A stretch of 64,000 bases of DNA from Cupriavidus basilensis (GCF_008801925.2 NZ_CP062803.1:1364001-1428000), one strand, 5' to 3'; numbered from the stretch's first letter, positions 36,528 to 46,944 are shown. Notes: generated by a model from the letters alone, not told the origin. Made by a program: numbers and translations.

Positions 36528-38066
36528 TCAGTCCTCGCGGCGCAGATGCGGGAACAAGATGACGTCGCGGATGTTCGGGCTGTCGGTCAGCAACATCACC
36601 AGGCGGTCGATGCCGATGCCGCAGCCGCCCGTCGGGGGCATGCCGTATTCCAGCGCACGGATGTAGTCGGCGTCGAAGTACATCGCTTCTTCGTCGCCCG
36701 CATCCTTCTGGTCGACCTGCTTGCGGAAGCGCTCGGCCTGGTCTTCGGCGTCGTTCAGCTCGGAGAAACCGTTGGCAATCTCGCGGCCGGTGATGAACAG
36801 CTCGAAGCGCTCGGTGATGCCCGGCTGGGTATCCGAGGCGCGCGCCAGCGGCGAGACTTCCACCGGGTAGTCGATGATGAACGTCGGCTCCCACAGCTGG
36901 CTTTCGGCGGTTTCCTCGAACAGCACCAGTTGCAGCGTGCCCAGGCCCGCGTTGAGGAATTGCGGGGCGCCGGTGTTGATGCCGAACTTCTTCAGCTCGG
37001 CGCGCAGGAATTCCGTATCGGCCAGTTGCGCGTCGGTATATTGCGGCGCGAACTTCTGGATGGCCTGCGTGATGGTGAGGCGATGGAACGGCTTGGACAG
37101 GTCCAGCTCGCGGTCCTGGTAGGTCAGCACGGCGCTGCCGCGCGCGTCGATCGCGGCCTGGCGGATCAGGTCCTCGGTGAAGTCCATCAGCCAGCGGTAG
37201 TCCGTGTAGGCCGCGTAGAACTCCATCATGGTGAACTCAGGGTTGTGGCGCGGGCTCACCCCCTCGTTGCGGAAGTTGCGGTTGATCTCGAACACGCGCT
37301 CGAAACCGCCCACTACCAGGCGCTTCAGGTACAGCTCGGGCGCGATGCGCAGGAACATCTGCATGTCCAGCGCGTTGTGGTGGGTGATGAACGGCTTGGC
37401 CGTGGCGCCGCCCGGGATCGGGTGCAGCATCGGCGTTTCGACTTCCATGAAGTCGTTGCTGGCCATGTGCCGGCGCAGCGAGCTGATGGCGTTGGTGCGG
37501 GCGCGGAAGGTGGCGCGCGTTTCCGGCGACACGATCAGGTCCACATAGCGCTGGCGGTATTTCTGTTCCTGGTCGGCCAGGCCATAGTAATCACCGGGCA
37601 GGGGGCGCAGGCTCTTGGACAGCAGGCGCAACTCGGTCACCGCCACCGACAGCTCGCCGGTCTTGGTCTTCATCAGCGTGCCGCGGGCGGCCACGATATC
37701 GCCCAGGTCCCATTTCTTGAAGGCGGCGTACACGTCTTCACCAATCGCATCGCGGCTGATGTAGAACTGGATGCGGCCCGAGCCGTCCTGCACGGTGGCA
37801 AAGCTGGCCTTGCCCATCACGCGCTTGAGCATCATGCGCCCGGCGATGGCGACTTCCACCGGGGTGGCTTCGAGCGCGGCCTGCTCGGTCTCGCTGTACT
37901 GCGTGTGCAGCGCGGCGGCCTGGTGGGTCGGGCGGAAGTCGTTGGGGAAGGCCGGGCCTTGCTGACGCAGGGCCTGGAGCTTCTCGCGCCGTTCCGCGAT
38001 GATCTTGTTTTCGTCGGCTGCGGCCGGGACGTTGGTCTCGGCGGGAGCGCGGTTGGATTCGGTCAT
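36528..38066 (-). CDS. lysS: Lysyl-tRNA synthetase (class II)
   Basis: 512 residues from the ATG at 38066: an N-terminal OB-fold anticodon-binding domain ([25 protein letters not shown]), then the class II core with motif 2 ([28 protein letters not shown] region) and motif 3 ([17 protein letters not shown]). The frame stays open upstream into the SDR gene, but only this ATG gives the family N-terminus. It is downstream of the SDR gene and prfB on the same strand. prfB-lysS neighbourhood is an old conserved pairing. Confidence 0.97.
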   Translation of the reverse strand: MTESNRAPAETNVPAAADENKIIAERREKLQALRQQGPAFPNDFRPTHQAAALHTQYSETEQAALEATPVEVAIAGRMMLKRVMGKASFATVQDGSGRIQFYISRDAIGEDVYAAFKKWDLGDIVAARGTLMKTKTGELSVAVTELRLLSKSLRPLPGDYYGLADQEQKYRQRYVDLIVSPETRATFRARTNAISSLRRHMASNDFMEVETPMLHPIPGGATAKPFITHHNALDMQMFLRIAPELYLKRLVVGGFERVFEINRNFRNEGVSPRHNPEFTMMEFYAAYTDYRWLMDFTEDLIRQAAIDARGSAVLTYQDRELDLSKPFHRLTITQAIQKFAPQYTDAQLADTEFLRAELKKFGINTGAPQFLNAGLGTLQLVLFEETAESQLWEPTFIIDYPVEVSPLARASDTQPGITERFELFITGREIANGFSELNDAEDQAERFRKQVDQKDAGDEEAMYFDADYIRALEYGMPPTGGCGIGIDRLVMLLTDSPNIRDVILFPHLRRED

Positions 38067-38106
38067 GATGTCTTGGTGAGTCGCCCGGGCCAGGCCCGCG
38101 CGAGGT

Positions 38107-38877
38107 TCATGTATTGCGGATGTCGTCGAGCTCGGTGCTGCCGAAGTCAGGCCGCTCCAGGTACGCAGCGATACGCTGCGCGGTATCGTCGGGCGAGGCC
38201 AGCTGATCGTTGTCCTTGAGGTCGCGGAAGCGCTGCACCTGCGCAAAGTCGGCGTTGCGGATGGTGGCCTGCATGCCGGTATCGACCACGCCCGGCGCCA
38301 GCGCGACCGCGCGCACGGCGCGTTCCGCCGGCGCCTGCGCGTATTCGGCGTTGATGGAGCGCACGAACATGTCCAGGCCCGCCTTGCCGGCGCAATAGGC
38401 GCTCCAGCCCTCGACCGGGCGGCGCGCCGCGCCGGAGGAGATCGCCAGGATCTTGCGCGGGCAGCCAAAGCGCTCGGTGTGCGAGAGGAAGGCCGCGGTC
38501 ATGGTCATCGGCGTGGCCAGGTTGGTCAGCAGATGCTGCACCAGCGCCGGTTCGCGCAGGTTGGCGATGGGGCCGATCGGATCGATCATGCCCGCGTTCA
38601 GGATCAGCGTGGCGCTGGCAAGCGTTTCGTCGACGACGTCGAGGACGCTGCCAAGCCAGGTTGCCGACGGGCCGGCTTGGGAGAGGTCTTGCAAGTGCCA
38701 GGCTACCTTGACGCCGCTGGCGGACGCCGCCCGTTCCAGCTCGGGATTGCGGCTGCGGGACACGCATACCAGGCGGTTGCCCGGTTTGAGCAATGCCTGC
38801 GTCAGCGAGGCACCGAGCCCGCGCGAGGTGCCCGTGATGATGATCAGATGCGTTGCTGCGGTCGATGCTGCGGTCAT
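38107..38877 (-). CDS. Short-chain dehydrogenase/reductase
   Basis: 256 residues, classical SDR: nucleotide loop TGTSRGLG (about 16-23), NAG (about 94-96), and catalytic Ser and Tyr-x-x-x-Lys ([22 protein letters not shown]). The C-terminal substrate part resembles the sepiapterin-reductase/benzil-reductase type in outline. The substrate is not readable from sequence. It sits between prfB and lysS in the same direction with 40 bases to lysS, so it is likely cotranscribed. Confidence 0.88.
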   Translation of the reverse strand: MTAASTAATHLIIITGTSRGLGASLTQALLKPGNRLVCVSRSRNPELERAASASGVKVAWHLQDLSQAGPSATWLGSVLDVVDETLASATLILNAGMIDPIGPIANLREPALVQHLLTNLATPMTMTAAFLSHTERFGCPRKILAISSGAARRPVEGWSAYCAGKAGLDMFVRSINAEYAQAPAERAVRAVALAPGVVDTGMQATIRNADFAQVQRFRDLKDNDQLASPDDTAQRIAAYLERPDFGSTELDDIRNT

Positions 38878-38975
38878 GGTCAGGATTGTCCCGGCAGGTG
38901 AGTGGCCGCACCTGCCGCCGCCACACGCCGATCCTTGCCGGGGGCGCGTGGTGGCGGCGTGGCGCCGCTGCGTGG

Positions 38976-40080
38976 TTACAGCCCTTGCTTCAGGCTGGCT
39001 ACGATGAAGGGATCCAGGTCGCCGTCCAGCACCTTCTGCGTGTTGGACATTTCCACGTTGGTGCGCAGATCCTTGATGCGGCTCTGGTCCAGCACGTACG
39101 AGCGGATCTGGTGGCCCCAGCCCACATCGGTCTTGGACGACTCCAGCTTGTCGGCTTCGGCCTGGCGCTTGCGCATTTCGTGCTCATACAGCCGCGACTT
39201 CAGCATCGACATGGCTTCGGCGCGGTTGCGGTGCTGCGAGCGGTCGTTCTGGCACTGCACCACAATGCCGGTCGGGATGTGCGTGATCCGCACGGCCGAA
39301 TCGGTCTTGTTGATGTGCTGGCCGCCCGCGCCGGAGGCACGGTAGGTGTCCACGCGCAGGTCCGCCGGATTGACGTCGACCTCGAACGATTCGTCGACCT
39401 CGGGGTAGACGAAGACCGACGAGAACGACGTGTGGCGGCCGCCTGACGAATCGAACGGCGACTTGCGCACCAGGCGGTGCACGCCGGTTTCCGTGCGCAG
39501 GTAGCCGAACGCGTACTCGCCCTCGACCTTGATCGTGGCGCTCTTGATGCCCGCCACGTCGCCTTCCGACTCTTCCAGCACTTCGGCCTTGAAGCCCTTG
39601 CGCTCGCAATATTTCAGGTACTGGCGCAGCAGCATCGACGCCCAGTCGCAGGCTTCGGTGCCACCGGCGCCGGCCTGGATGTCGATAAAGGCGTTGGCCT
39701 GGTCCATTTCGCCGGAGAACATGCGGCGGAATTCCATGTCGGCGACGATGGCCTCGAAGCCGGAAACGTCGGTTTCGATGGCTTCCAGCGTGTCGTCGTC
39801 GCCTTCTTCGCGGGCGAGCTCGAACAGCTCGTCGGCACCGCTAAGGTCGTCCGTGAGCTTGCTGAGCACGCCGACCACGCCCTCCAGCATTTTCTTTTCC
39901 TTGCCGAGATCCTGGGCCCGCTTGGGGTTGTTCCAGACCTCGGGGTCCTCGAGTTCGCCGTTGACTTCGTCGAGTCGTCCTACTTTGACATCGTAGTCAA
40001 AGATACCCCCGTAGATCTTCCGTTCGCGAACGGAGATCAGAGATGGCACCGGAGATGGCGTTGAGGCGTTCTGCTTCCAT
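38976..40080 (-). CDS. prfB: Peptide chain release factor 2 (programmed +1 frameshift)
   Basis: RF2 ends translation at UGA and UAA. The real start is the ATG at 40080 (AGGAA five bases before it). It encodes [20 protein letters not shown]..., 27 codons to an in-frame TGA at 39999-39997. A +1 shift at CTT-TGA continues into the long frame (340 further residues), 367 in total. The SPF-type tripeptide anticodon ([16 protein letters not shown]) and the GGQ catalytic loop ([16 protein letters not shown]) are intact. Calling only the 357-codon frame from 40049 gives a false N-terminus. Confidence 0.96.
39996..40010 (-). other. RF2 autoregulatory +1 frameshift site
   Basis: On the coding strand: GGGGG (SD-like), TAT, then CTT-TGA-C. 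This matches the canonical prfB recoding site except that A is replaced by C before GGGGG. When RF2 is scarce, the ribosome pauses at the poorly read TGA and slips one base forward. Confidence 0.95.
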
Positions 40081-40291
40081 GATGTTCCTGCGCTTTCAAA
40101 ACCTTGAATTATAGCGGATCGGGGGCTTTTGCCCCGGCTCTGATCGCGTCTGTTGCGCGATTTCGAACGGTTTGCCCCCTGGAGGGTCTACAGTTGCGGG
40201 TGCGTCATGGCAGACTCGAACGCGCCGCCGGCCCAGGGCCGGGCATCCGGCAGGCTTCAAGTTAAGGACAGGGAGGGACGATAAGTACGTG

Positions 40292-41011
40292 ATGAAGCAA
40301 AGCAACCACGACAAGACGAGCGCGCGGCGCCGCGCGCTTGGCCTGCTGGCCGCCGCCGCGGCGTGCCTGGCCGCCGGCTGCGGCACCCTGGCCAGCGAAC
40401 CCGCGCCCGACGGTTACTACCGGGTGCAGAGCGGCGACACCTTGTACACCGTGGCCCGGCGGCACAAGCGCTCGGTGCGCGACCTGGTGCGCTGGAACCA
40501 GCTGCCCAGTGCGGACCGGATCGAAGTCGGGCAACTGCTGCGGGTCCGCCCGCCGGCTGGCGCCAGCGCCGGCACGGCTGCCGGCAACGGCCCGGTGGCG
40601 GTCGGGGACACCCCGCGGGTGGACAACAGCGCGCCGTCGCGTGCGCCCGCCACCAGCATCCGCCTGCAATGGCCGGCCGACGGCCGCGTGACCGCCGGCT
40701 ACGGGCCGCCTGCCAGCAAGGGCCTGCGCATCAACACCGCGCCCGGCAGCGTGGTGCGCGCGGCCGCCGCCGGCAAGGCCATCCACGTCGGCGACCTGCG
40801 CGGCTACGGCATGCTGGTGATCGTCAAGCACGACGACAACTGGCTGACGGTGTATGGCAACCTGGACAAGCCCTCGGTCAGCGAGGGCGCGCAGGTAGCC
40901 AGCGGGCAGGAGGTCGGGCGCATGGGCACGGCCGACAGCGAGCTGCATTTCGAAGTGCGCAACAACGGCAAGCCGGTGGATCCGGCGGGGCTGCTGCCGT
41001 CGCGTGGCTAA
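40292..41011 (+). CDS. LysM/degenerate-LytM lipoprotein (NlpD-like amidase activator)
   Basis: 239 residues. Lipobox LAAGC (Cys near residue 30), a LysM peptidoglycan-binding repeat (YYRVQSGDTLYTVARRHKRSVRDLVRWNQL, about 43-75), then a linker and a LytM/M23 domain. The zinc site is broken: the first HxxxD is replaced (PPASKGLRINTA) and the HxH end keeps one histidine (ELHFEVR), so it should not be a peptidase. Such dead LytM proteins (NlpD, EnvC) activate cell-wall amidases during division. A GTG three bases upstream at 40289 is an alternative start. It is divergent from prfB and convergent with recJ. Confidence 0.85.
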   Translation: MKQSNHDKTSARRRALGLLAAAAACLAAGCGTLASEPAPDGYYRVQSGDTLYTVARRHKRSVRDLVRWNQLPSADRIEVGQLLRVRPPAGASAGTAAGNGPVAVGDTPRVDNSAPSRAPATSIRLQWPADGRVTAGYGPPASKGLRINTAPGSVVRAAAAGKAIHVGDLRGYGMLVIVKHDDNWLTVYGNLDKPSVSEGAQVASGQEVGRMGTADSELHFEVRNNGKPVDPAGLLPSRG

Positions 41012-41032
41012 GCCACCCGCTGGCCGAGCGCG

Positions 41033-42730
41033 CTACTGCGCGTGCTCGATCACCATCTGTACCCGTGTGATGCCGTTGAAGGTGTTGTTGTCGAGCCGGT
41101 AGGCCACCAGCGCGCTGGCGCCCAGCGACTCCGCATGGTTGAACCAGATCGCGTCGAAGCGCTGGCTGCCGCGCCCTAGCTGCAGCTTCAGGTGCTTGCC
41201 CTTGAGCACGCTCTGGCGCAGCACGTCGAATTCGCCGCAGAAGGTGGGTGCCGGGAAGCCCTGGCCCCAGACCTGCTGCTCCAGCAGCGAGACGAATTCC
41301 GGGCTGAAGCAGGCATCCTCGATGTCGCCATCGGTCTCGATCACCCGCGCCAGCTGCTCGTCGCTCAGCCATTCGCGCCCCACCGCCTCGAACGCTTCCA
41401 TGAACTGCTCGAAGCTGTCGGCGCTGAGGGTCAGGCCCGCCGCCATGGCGTGGCCGCCAAACTTCTTGAGCAGGCCGGGATGGCGCTTGGACACCAGGTC
41501 CAGCGCATCGCGCAGGTGAAAGCCCGGGATGGAGCGGCCCGATCCCTTGATCGTGTCTTCGTCGCCCGGGGCGAAGGTGATGGTGGGGCGGTGGTATTTT
41601 TCCTTGAGCCGCGAGGCCACGATGCCGATCACGCCCTGGTGCCAGGTGTCGTTGAACACGCTGACGGTAAAGCGCGCGGCCGGATCCAGCGCGCCTAGCG
41701 GGCCTTCCAGGATCTGCAAGGCTTCCTGCTGCATGCCGGCTTCGATATCGCGCCGCTCGCGGTTCATGCCGTCAAGTTCCTGGGCGATCTCCCAGGCGCG
41801 GTTGGCGTCGTCGGTCAGCAGGCACTCGATGCCTAGCGACATGTCGGCCAGCCGCCCTGCGGCGTTCAGGCGCGGACCCACGCCAAAGCCCAGGTCGAAG
41901 GTGTTGGCGCGCGTGGCCTCGCGCCCGGCGGCGCGGAAGAGGGCGGCCACACCGGCGTGCATGCGGCCGGCGCGCATGCGCTTGAGGCCCTGCGCCACCA
42001 GGATGCGGTTGTTGCTGTCGAGCTTGACCACGTCGGCGACCGTGCCTAGCGCAACCAGGTCCAGCAGGGTGTCCAGGCGCGGCTGGGTCTGCGCGTCGAA
42101 CACGCCGCGGCGGCGCAGTTCGGCACGCAAGGCCAGCAGCACGTAGAACATCACGCCCACGCCCGCCAGGTTCTTGCTGGGGAACTCGCAGCCGGGCTGG
42201 TTGGGGTTGACGATCACCGCCGCGTCGGGCAACTGGTCGCCGGGCAAGTGGTGGTCGGTCACCACCACGTCGATGCCGAGCGCATTGGCTGCCGCCACGC
42301 CGTCGACGCTGGCGATGCCGTTGTCCACCGTCACGATCACATCCGGCTGCTGCCTGGCGGCCAGCGCCACGATCTCCGGGGTCAGGCCGTAGCCGTACTC
42401 GAAGCGGTTGGGCACGATGTAGTCGATGCGTGCTCCCAGCATGCGCAACCCGCGCACGCCCACCGCGCAGGCGGTGGCGCCGTCGCAGTCATAGTCCGCC
42501 ACGATCAGCAGGCGCCGGCCCGCGGCGATGGCGTCGGCAAGGTAGGTGGCCGCGTGGTCGATGCCTTTCATGGCCGCCGGCGGCACCAGGCCGGGCAGCT
42601 CGGTGGCGAGCTCTGCCGGCTCGCGCACGCCGCGTGCCGAGAGGATGCGTGCCAGCGTGGGATGCAGGCCGAACCCTGCCAGCTTGCCAGCGTGCTCGGT
42701 GGAAAAAGAGCGAACAGCGATTTTTGTCAT
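41033..42730 (-). CDS. recJ: Single-stranded-DNA exonuclease RecJ
   Basis: 565 residues from the ATG at 42730. DHH phosphoesterase motifs are present: VADYDCDGATA, VTVDNG, VVTDHHLPGD, and the C-terminal DHHA1 GGHAMAAGL, then an OB-type domain. RecJ resects 5' ends in recombination and repair. The open frame continues upstream through the next gene but lacks the family start. It follows the RpfE-like gene by 26 bases on the same strand. Confidence 0.96.
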   Translation of the reverse strand: MTKIAVRSFSTEHAGKLAGFGLHPTLARILSARGVREPAELATELPGLVPPAAMKGIDHAATYLADAIAAGRRLLIVADYDCDGATACAVGVRGLRMLGARIDYIVPNRFEYGYGLTPEIVALAARQQPDVIVTVDNGIASVDGVAAANALGIDVVVTDHHLPGDQLPDAAVIVNPNQPGCEFPSKNLAGVGVMFYVLLALRAELRRRGVFDAQTQPRLDTLLDLVALGTVADVVKLDSNNRILVAQGLKRMRAGRMHAGVAALFRAAGREATRANTFDLGFGVGPRLNAAGRLADMSLGIECLLTDDANRAWEIAQELDGMNRERRDIEAGMQQEALQILEGPLGALDPAARFTVSVFNDTWHQGVIGIVASRLKEKYHRPTITFAPGDEDTIKGSGRSIPGFHLRDALDLVSKRHPGLLKKFGGHAMAAGLTLSADSFEQFMEAFEAVGREWLSDEQLARVIETDGDIEDACFSPEFVSLLEQQVWGQGFPAPTFCGEFDVLRQSVLKGKHLKLQLGRGSQRFDAIWFNHAESLGASALVAYRLDNNTFNGITRVQMVIEHAQ

Positions 42731-42756
42731 TGCGGGGTCTTGCGGAAAACCAGGGG

Positions 42757-43881
42757 TCAGGCGGCATAGGCGAGGTCGGACAACAGCGCGCGCCAGTCGC
42801 CGCGCTGGCCCAGGCCGCGCCAGAACTTGCGCAGGTCGGCGCGGCGCACGGTGAACTCGGCGTAGTGGTTGTCGCCGGACAGCATGAGCGTGACCGCCTG
42901 CAACTGCCCGGCTTCGAGGGCGGCCAGGGCGGGCGCGAACCATTCGGCGTCGAGCGTGTGCATGCGCTCGATCCACAAGCCCCAGTCCTGGGCGATATGG
43001 GACTCGATGGCGTCGTCCAGCAGAACCATGGCGCTGCCCTGCATCGCCTGGATTGCCTTGAAGCGCGGCGGCTGGGGCTGGCATGCCGCGCCACCGGCCA
43101 GCGCCAGGCCGCGCAGGAAGGCGTCGCCGGTCAGTACCGTGTCCGCCAGGCGCGGCACCGGCTGCAGGGTGCCGCCGCCATGGAGCCAGACCGAATTGAT
43201 GGAGAACTCTCCCGCGGCTTCCCTGGCCTGGTTCACCGGGTGGTCGTACCAGGTCATCTGGATTTCGTTCTGGATCCGGCGCCAGTCGCGGGCGCGCTCG
43301 CCGGCCTGCATCCACACATCGATATTGCGGCCGGTGGCCCGCAGCGGGCTGGCGGCCACAAGTGGCCCGAACACGGCTTGCGGGATGTACCAGCGCGCCG
43401 GGTGCGGTGTTTCAAGCACAATGCCGGATTCCTGCAGCAGCGCTGCCACCGCGGCGTGCAGGGCGGCGGACTCCTCGGCCCGGATATGCAGCTGAGCCGG
43501 GTCCATCAGCACCAGGTGGTCGCGCGCGGCATGGATATGCACCGGCTGCAGGCAGGCCCAGGCCTGTCCATCGTCCGCCGTGGCACCGTTGCCGGCGGCG
43601 GTCGTGTCGGCCAGGCGCATGTACGGGGCGCTGGGCACACGGGCTGTGTCCAGCCCGGCGCGCCCGGCCAGCCAGCGCTCATGCGGCAGCGCACGCAGGA
43701 AGGGGTCGTCGTGTCGCTCGCGCGGGCCGGGGCTGGCGCGCGTGAGCAACTTTCCCAGCGCCGGCAACTCCAACTGCCGCAGCAGGGCTTCGAGCATGGC
43801 GTCGTTGCCCCCACCGTCGGCGTCGATCGCGGCGCCGGGCGGGACAGAAAAGGGCACAATCAGGGTCAGGTGCGTCATCAT
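42757..43881 (-). CDS. RpfE-like / phosphoglycerate-mutase-like protein next to recJ
   Basis: 374 residues from the first of two consecutive ATGs (43881, 43878). Visible blocks: THLTLIVPFSVPPG at the start, DHLVLMDPAQLHI, INSVWLHGGGTL and LTLMLSGDNHYAEFTVRR-like sequence at the end. The order and the gene pair with recJ match what I know of Xanthomonas RpfE, a poorly understood regulator-type protein sometimes labelled as alkaline-phosphatase-superfamily. I see no complete metal site, so an enzyme function is not claimed. A TACAAT -10-like element lies just before the start. Confidence 0.6.
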   Translation of the reverse strand: MMTHLTLIVPFSVPPGAAIDADGGGNDAMLEALLRQLELPALGKLLTRASPGPRERHDDPFLRALPHERWLAGRAGLDTARVPSAPYMRLADTTAAGNGATADDGQAWACLQPVHIHAARDHLVLMDPAQLHIRAEESAALHAAVAALLQESGIVLETPHPARWYIPQAVFGPLVAASPLRATGRNIDVWMQAGERARDWRRIQNEIQMTWYDHPVNQAREAAGEFSINSVWLHGGGTLQPVPRLADTVLTGDAFLRGLALAGGAACQPQPPRFKAIQAMQGSAMVLLDDAIESHIAQDWGLWIERMHTLDAEWFAPALAALEAGQLQAVTLMLSGDNHYAEFTVRRADLRKFWRGLGQRGDWRALLSDLAYAA

Positions 43882-44041
43882 GGTGCCGAGATTGTAAACT
43901 TGCGGCTGGCTGGCGGCGGAAATATCGTCCCCGGCCCGGCTGCGACAGTGGCGCGAGCGGCGCCCCGGGTGAGCGGCCAGCAAGTCATCAGCGGCGTCGG
44001 CGGTGTGGCGCCGGCGTTTCTCCTTAACAACAGGAACCCTC

Positions 44042-45292
44042 TTGAACTTTCCTTACGAGTGGCAGATCGGTTGGCGATACACCCGCGCAAGCAAGCGCGC
44101 CAGCCGCAACACCTTTATTTCCTTTATCTCGATGATTTCCATGCTCGGCATTGCGCTGGGCGTGGCGGCGCTGATCGTGGTGCTGTCGGTGATGAACGGT
44201 TTCCAGAAAGAAGTGCGCGATCGCATGCTCTCCGTGCTGTCGCACATCGAGGTGGTCGGCCCTGGGGCGCTGCCCGACTGGCAGAAGACCGCCGCCGAGG
44301 CGATGCGCAACAAGGAAGTGATCGGTGCCGCGCCCTATGTGGCCGCGCAGGCCATGCTGACCCGCGAGGACGCCGTGCGCGGCGTGCTGCTGCGCGGGGT
44401 CGAGCCTTCGGAAGAGCCCAAGGTGTCCGACATCGGCAAGCAGTTCCGGGGCGGCAGCATGGAGCGCCTGCTTCCGGGCGAGTTCGGCATCGCCCTGGGC
44501 AATGAGCTGGCCAACGCGATGGGCGTGCAGGTGGGCGACAAGGTCACGCTGGTGGTGCCGCAGGGCACCATCACGCCGGCCGGCGTGCTGCCGAGGCTCA
44601 AGCAGTTCACGGTGGTGGGCGTGTTCTCGTCCGGCCATTTCGAGTTCGACAACGCGCTGGCGCTGATCAATATCCGCGACGCCGAAGCCATGTTCCGCCT
44701 CGCCGGGCCCACCGGCGTACGCTTGAAACTGACGGACATGCAGCGCGCCCCCCAGGTGGCCGACGAACTGGCCGGCACGCTCTCGGGCGAGCTCTACCTG
44801 CGGGACTGGTCCAAGCAGAACCGCAACTGGTTTGCCGCTGTGCAGACCGAGAAGCGCATGATGTTCATCATCCTGACGCTGATCATCGCGGTGGCGGCCT
44901 TCAACCTGGTGTCCACGCTGGTCATGACCGTGACGGACAAGCAGGCTGACATCGCCATCCTGCGCACCATGGGCGCCCAGCCGAGCTCGATCACCAAGAT
45001 CTTCATCGTGCAGGGCGTTGCCATCGGCTTTATCGGCACGCTGGCGGGGGTTGCCGGCGGCGCCTTGATCGCCTTCAACATCGATGTGATCGTGCCCTTT
45101 ATCGAGCGGCTGCTGCATGTGCAGTTCCTGCCGCGCGACATCTATTTCATCAGCGAACTGCCCTCGGATCCCCGCGTGAACGACATTGCGACCATCGGTA
45201 TCGTCTCCTTTGTGCTGTCCATCCTGGCCACGCTCTACCCCAGCTGGCGTGCTGCCCGCGTCAACCCGGCGGAGGCGCTGCGCTATGAGTGA
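44042..45292 (+). CDS. lolC: Lipoprotein-releasing ABC transporter permease (LolC/LolF type)
   Basis: 416 residues from TTG at 44042 (AGGA eight bases upstream). One N-terminal helix ([33 protein letters not shown]), a large periplasmic domain (about 60-275), and three C-terminal helices ending [12 protein letters not shown]. The Lol permease pulls lipoproteins out of the inner membrane for transfer to LolA. No second permease (lolE) lies here: lolD starts inside its stop. One permease plus one ATPase suggests a LolF-type homodimer. The TTG start is inferred from the ribosome site and the family N-terminus ([12 protein letters not shown]). Confidence 0.9.
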   Translation: MNFPYEWQIGWRYTRASKRASRNTFISFISMISMLGIALGVAALIVVLSVMNGFQKEVRDRMLSVLSHIEVVGPGALPDWQKTAAEAMRNKEVIGAAPYVAAQAMLTREDAVRGVLLRGVEPSEEPKVSDIGKQFRGGSMERLLPGEFGIALGNELANAMGVQVGDKVTLVVPQGTITPAGVLPRLKQFTVVGVFSSGHFEFDNALALINIRDAEAMFRLAGPTGVRLKLTDMQRAPQVADELAGTLSGELYLRDWSKQNRNWFAAVQTEKRMMFIILTLIIAVAAFNLVSTLVMTVTDKQADIAILRTMGAQPSSITKIFIVQGVAIGFIGTLAGVAGGALIAFNIDVIVPFIERLLHVQFLPRDIYFISELPSDPRVNDIATIGIVSFVLSILATLYPSWRAARVNPAEALRYE

Positions 45293-46034
45293 AACCCTGA
45301 TGCACGCCGCACCGGCCGGCAATGCCGCGCACGCAGCCGGCAAGGCCGGCCCGGATATGCCGGTGCTGCTGGCCGAAGGCCTGACCAAGCGCTTCCGCCA
45401 GGGCGGCCTGGACGTGACCGTGCTCAAGGGCGTGGATGTCCGGGTGGATGCGGGCGAGAAAGTCGCCATCGTGGGCGCTTCCGGTTCCGGCAAGAGCACG
45501 CTGCTGCATGTGCTGGGCGGGCTAGACAACCCGGACAGCGGGCGGGTCGCCTTGAAGGGCCGGCCTTTTACCGCGCTGCGCGAGAGTGAGCGCAATATCG
45601 TGCGCAACCGCGAGCTGGGCTTCATCTACCAGTTCCACCATCTGCTGCCCGAGTTCACCGCGCTGGATAACGTGGCCATGCCGATGCGCATCCGCGGGCT
45701 GCGCCAGCCCGAGGCGCGCGCGGCGGCGATGACGGTGCTTGAGCGCGTGGGCCTGGGCGACCGGGCACAGCACCGGCCCGGCGAGCTGTCCGGCGGCGAG
45801 CGCCAGCGGGTGGCGATCGCCCGCGCGCTGGTGGGCGGCCCGGCCTGCGTGCTGGCCGACGAGCCCACCGGCAACCTGGACGACCACACCGCGGGCGGGG
45901 TCTACGACCTGATGCTGGAGCTGTCGCGCACGCTGGGCACCAGTTTTGTCATCGTGACCCACGACCTCGACCTGGCCAGCCGCTGCGATCGCGTGCTGCG
46001 GCTGCGCGATGGTCATATCCATCGCGAGCGCTGA
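45285..46034 (+). CDS. lolD: Lipoprotein-releasing system ATPase
   Basis: 249 residues from the ATG at 45285, overlapping the permease stop by eight bases. ABC features: Walker [10 protein letters not shown], the Q-loop [19 protein letters not shown], signature [15 protein letters not shown], Walker [12 protein letters not shown]. The [14 protein letters not shown] sequence is typical of LolD. The extra 25 N-terminal residues are Ala/Gly-rich, so a start at the ATG of MPVLLAEGL is possible. Confidence 0.95.
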   Translation: MSETLMHAAPAGNAAHAAGKAGPDMPVLLAEGLTKRFRQGGLDVTVLKGVDVRVDAGEKVAIVGASGSGKSTLLHVLGGLDNPDSGRVALKGRPFTALRESERNIVRNRELGFIYQFHHLLPEFTALDNVAMPMRIRGLRQPEARAAAMTVLERVGLGDRAQHRPGELSGGERQRVAIARALVGGPACVLADEPTGNLDDHTAGGVYDLMLELSRTLGTSFVIVTHDLDLASRCDRVLRLRDGHIHRER

Positions 46035-46062
46035 GCGCGCCCGGGCGCCAGCGGAACCTGCC

Positions 46063-46944
46063 ATGTGGATCGATACGCATTGCCACCTCGACGCCGGCGA
46101 ATTCGATGCCGACCGTGACACCGTTGCCGCCGCCGCTGCCACGGCGGGGGTGACGGGCATCGTGCTGCCGGCGGTGGCCGTGTCGAATTTTGCCGCGGTG
46201 CGGGCGCTTGCGCATCGCCACGCTAGCTGCGTCTACGCGCTGGGGATCCATCCGCTGTGCACGCCGGGCGCGGGGCAGGCCGACCTCGATGCGTTGCGCA
46301 GCGAGGCGCAAGCCTCGCTGGCCGATCCGCGCTTCATTGGCATCGGCGAGATCGGGCTCGATTTCTTCGTGCCCGGCCTCGATGCCGCGCACCAGGCCTG
46401 GATCTATGCCGAGCAACTCAAGATTGCGCGCGAGCTGGACTTGCCGGTGCTGCTGCATGTGCGCAAGTCGCAGGACCAGGTGGCGGCCCAGTTGCGCCGC
46501 ATCGGCGTGCGCCAGGGCATTGCCCATGCTTTCAACGGCAGCGTGCAGCAGGCGCGCGGATTTATCGACCAGGGCCTCAAGCTGGGCTTCGGCGGCAACC
46601 TGACCTTCAGCCGCGCCAACCAGATCCGGCGCCTGGCGGCGGCGCTGCCGCTCGACGCCATCGTGCTGGAAACCGACGCACCCGACATCGCGCCCGCCTG
46701 GCTGTCCGACGACCAGTTCGGCGAGCAGCACAAGGCGCGCAACACGCCCGCCGAAGTGGCCGGCGTGGCGCGCGTGCTGGGCGAGCTGCGCGGGCTGGAT
46801 GCCGCGCCGCTGGCGCAGGCGATGTGGCGCAACTCCGTGGCGGCCTTGCCGCGGCTGGGCGCGTTCGCGTCAACCATGTTCCCCCCGGCATTGCCTGCAT
46901 TGGCCCCGGCCGAAACAATCGGCAACCAACCCGTTTCATCCTGA
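46063..46944 (+). CDS. tatD: TatD-family metal-dependent DNase
   Basis: 293 residues from the ATG at 46063. TIM-barrel hydrolase signature: WIDTHCHLD at the N-terminus (HxH), ALGIHPLC, the catalytic Glu in GIGEIGLDFF, LLHVRKSQDQ, and the late aspartate VLETDAPDIAP. TatD proteins are metal-dependent nucleases used in DNA repair. It lies 28 bases after lolD and 73 before comEC on the same strand. Confidence 0.93.
   Translation: MWIDTHCHLDAGEFDADRDTVAAAAATAGVTGIVLPAVAVSNFAAVRALAHRHASCVYALGIHPLCTPGAGQADLDALRSEAQASLADPRFIGIGEIGLDFFVPGLDAAHQAWIYAEQLKIARELDLPVLLHVRKSQDQVAAQLRRIGVRQGIAHAFNGSVQQARGFIDQGLKLGFGGNLTFSRANQIRRLAAALPLDAIVLETDAPDIAPAWLSDDQFGEQHKARNTPAEVAGVARVLGELRGLDAAPLAQAMWRNSVAALPRLGAFASTMFPPALPALAPAETIGNQPVSS

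Noticed and set aside
38976..40049. prfB starting at 40049 ([11 protein letters not shown]...)
   Set aside because: The first residues are out-of-frame reading of the leader; the true start is 40080 with a +1 frameshift.
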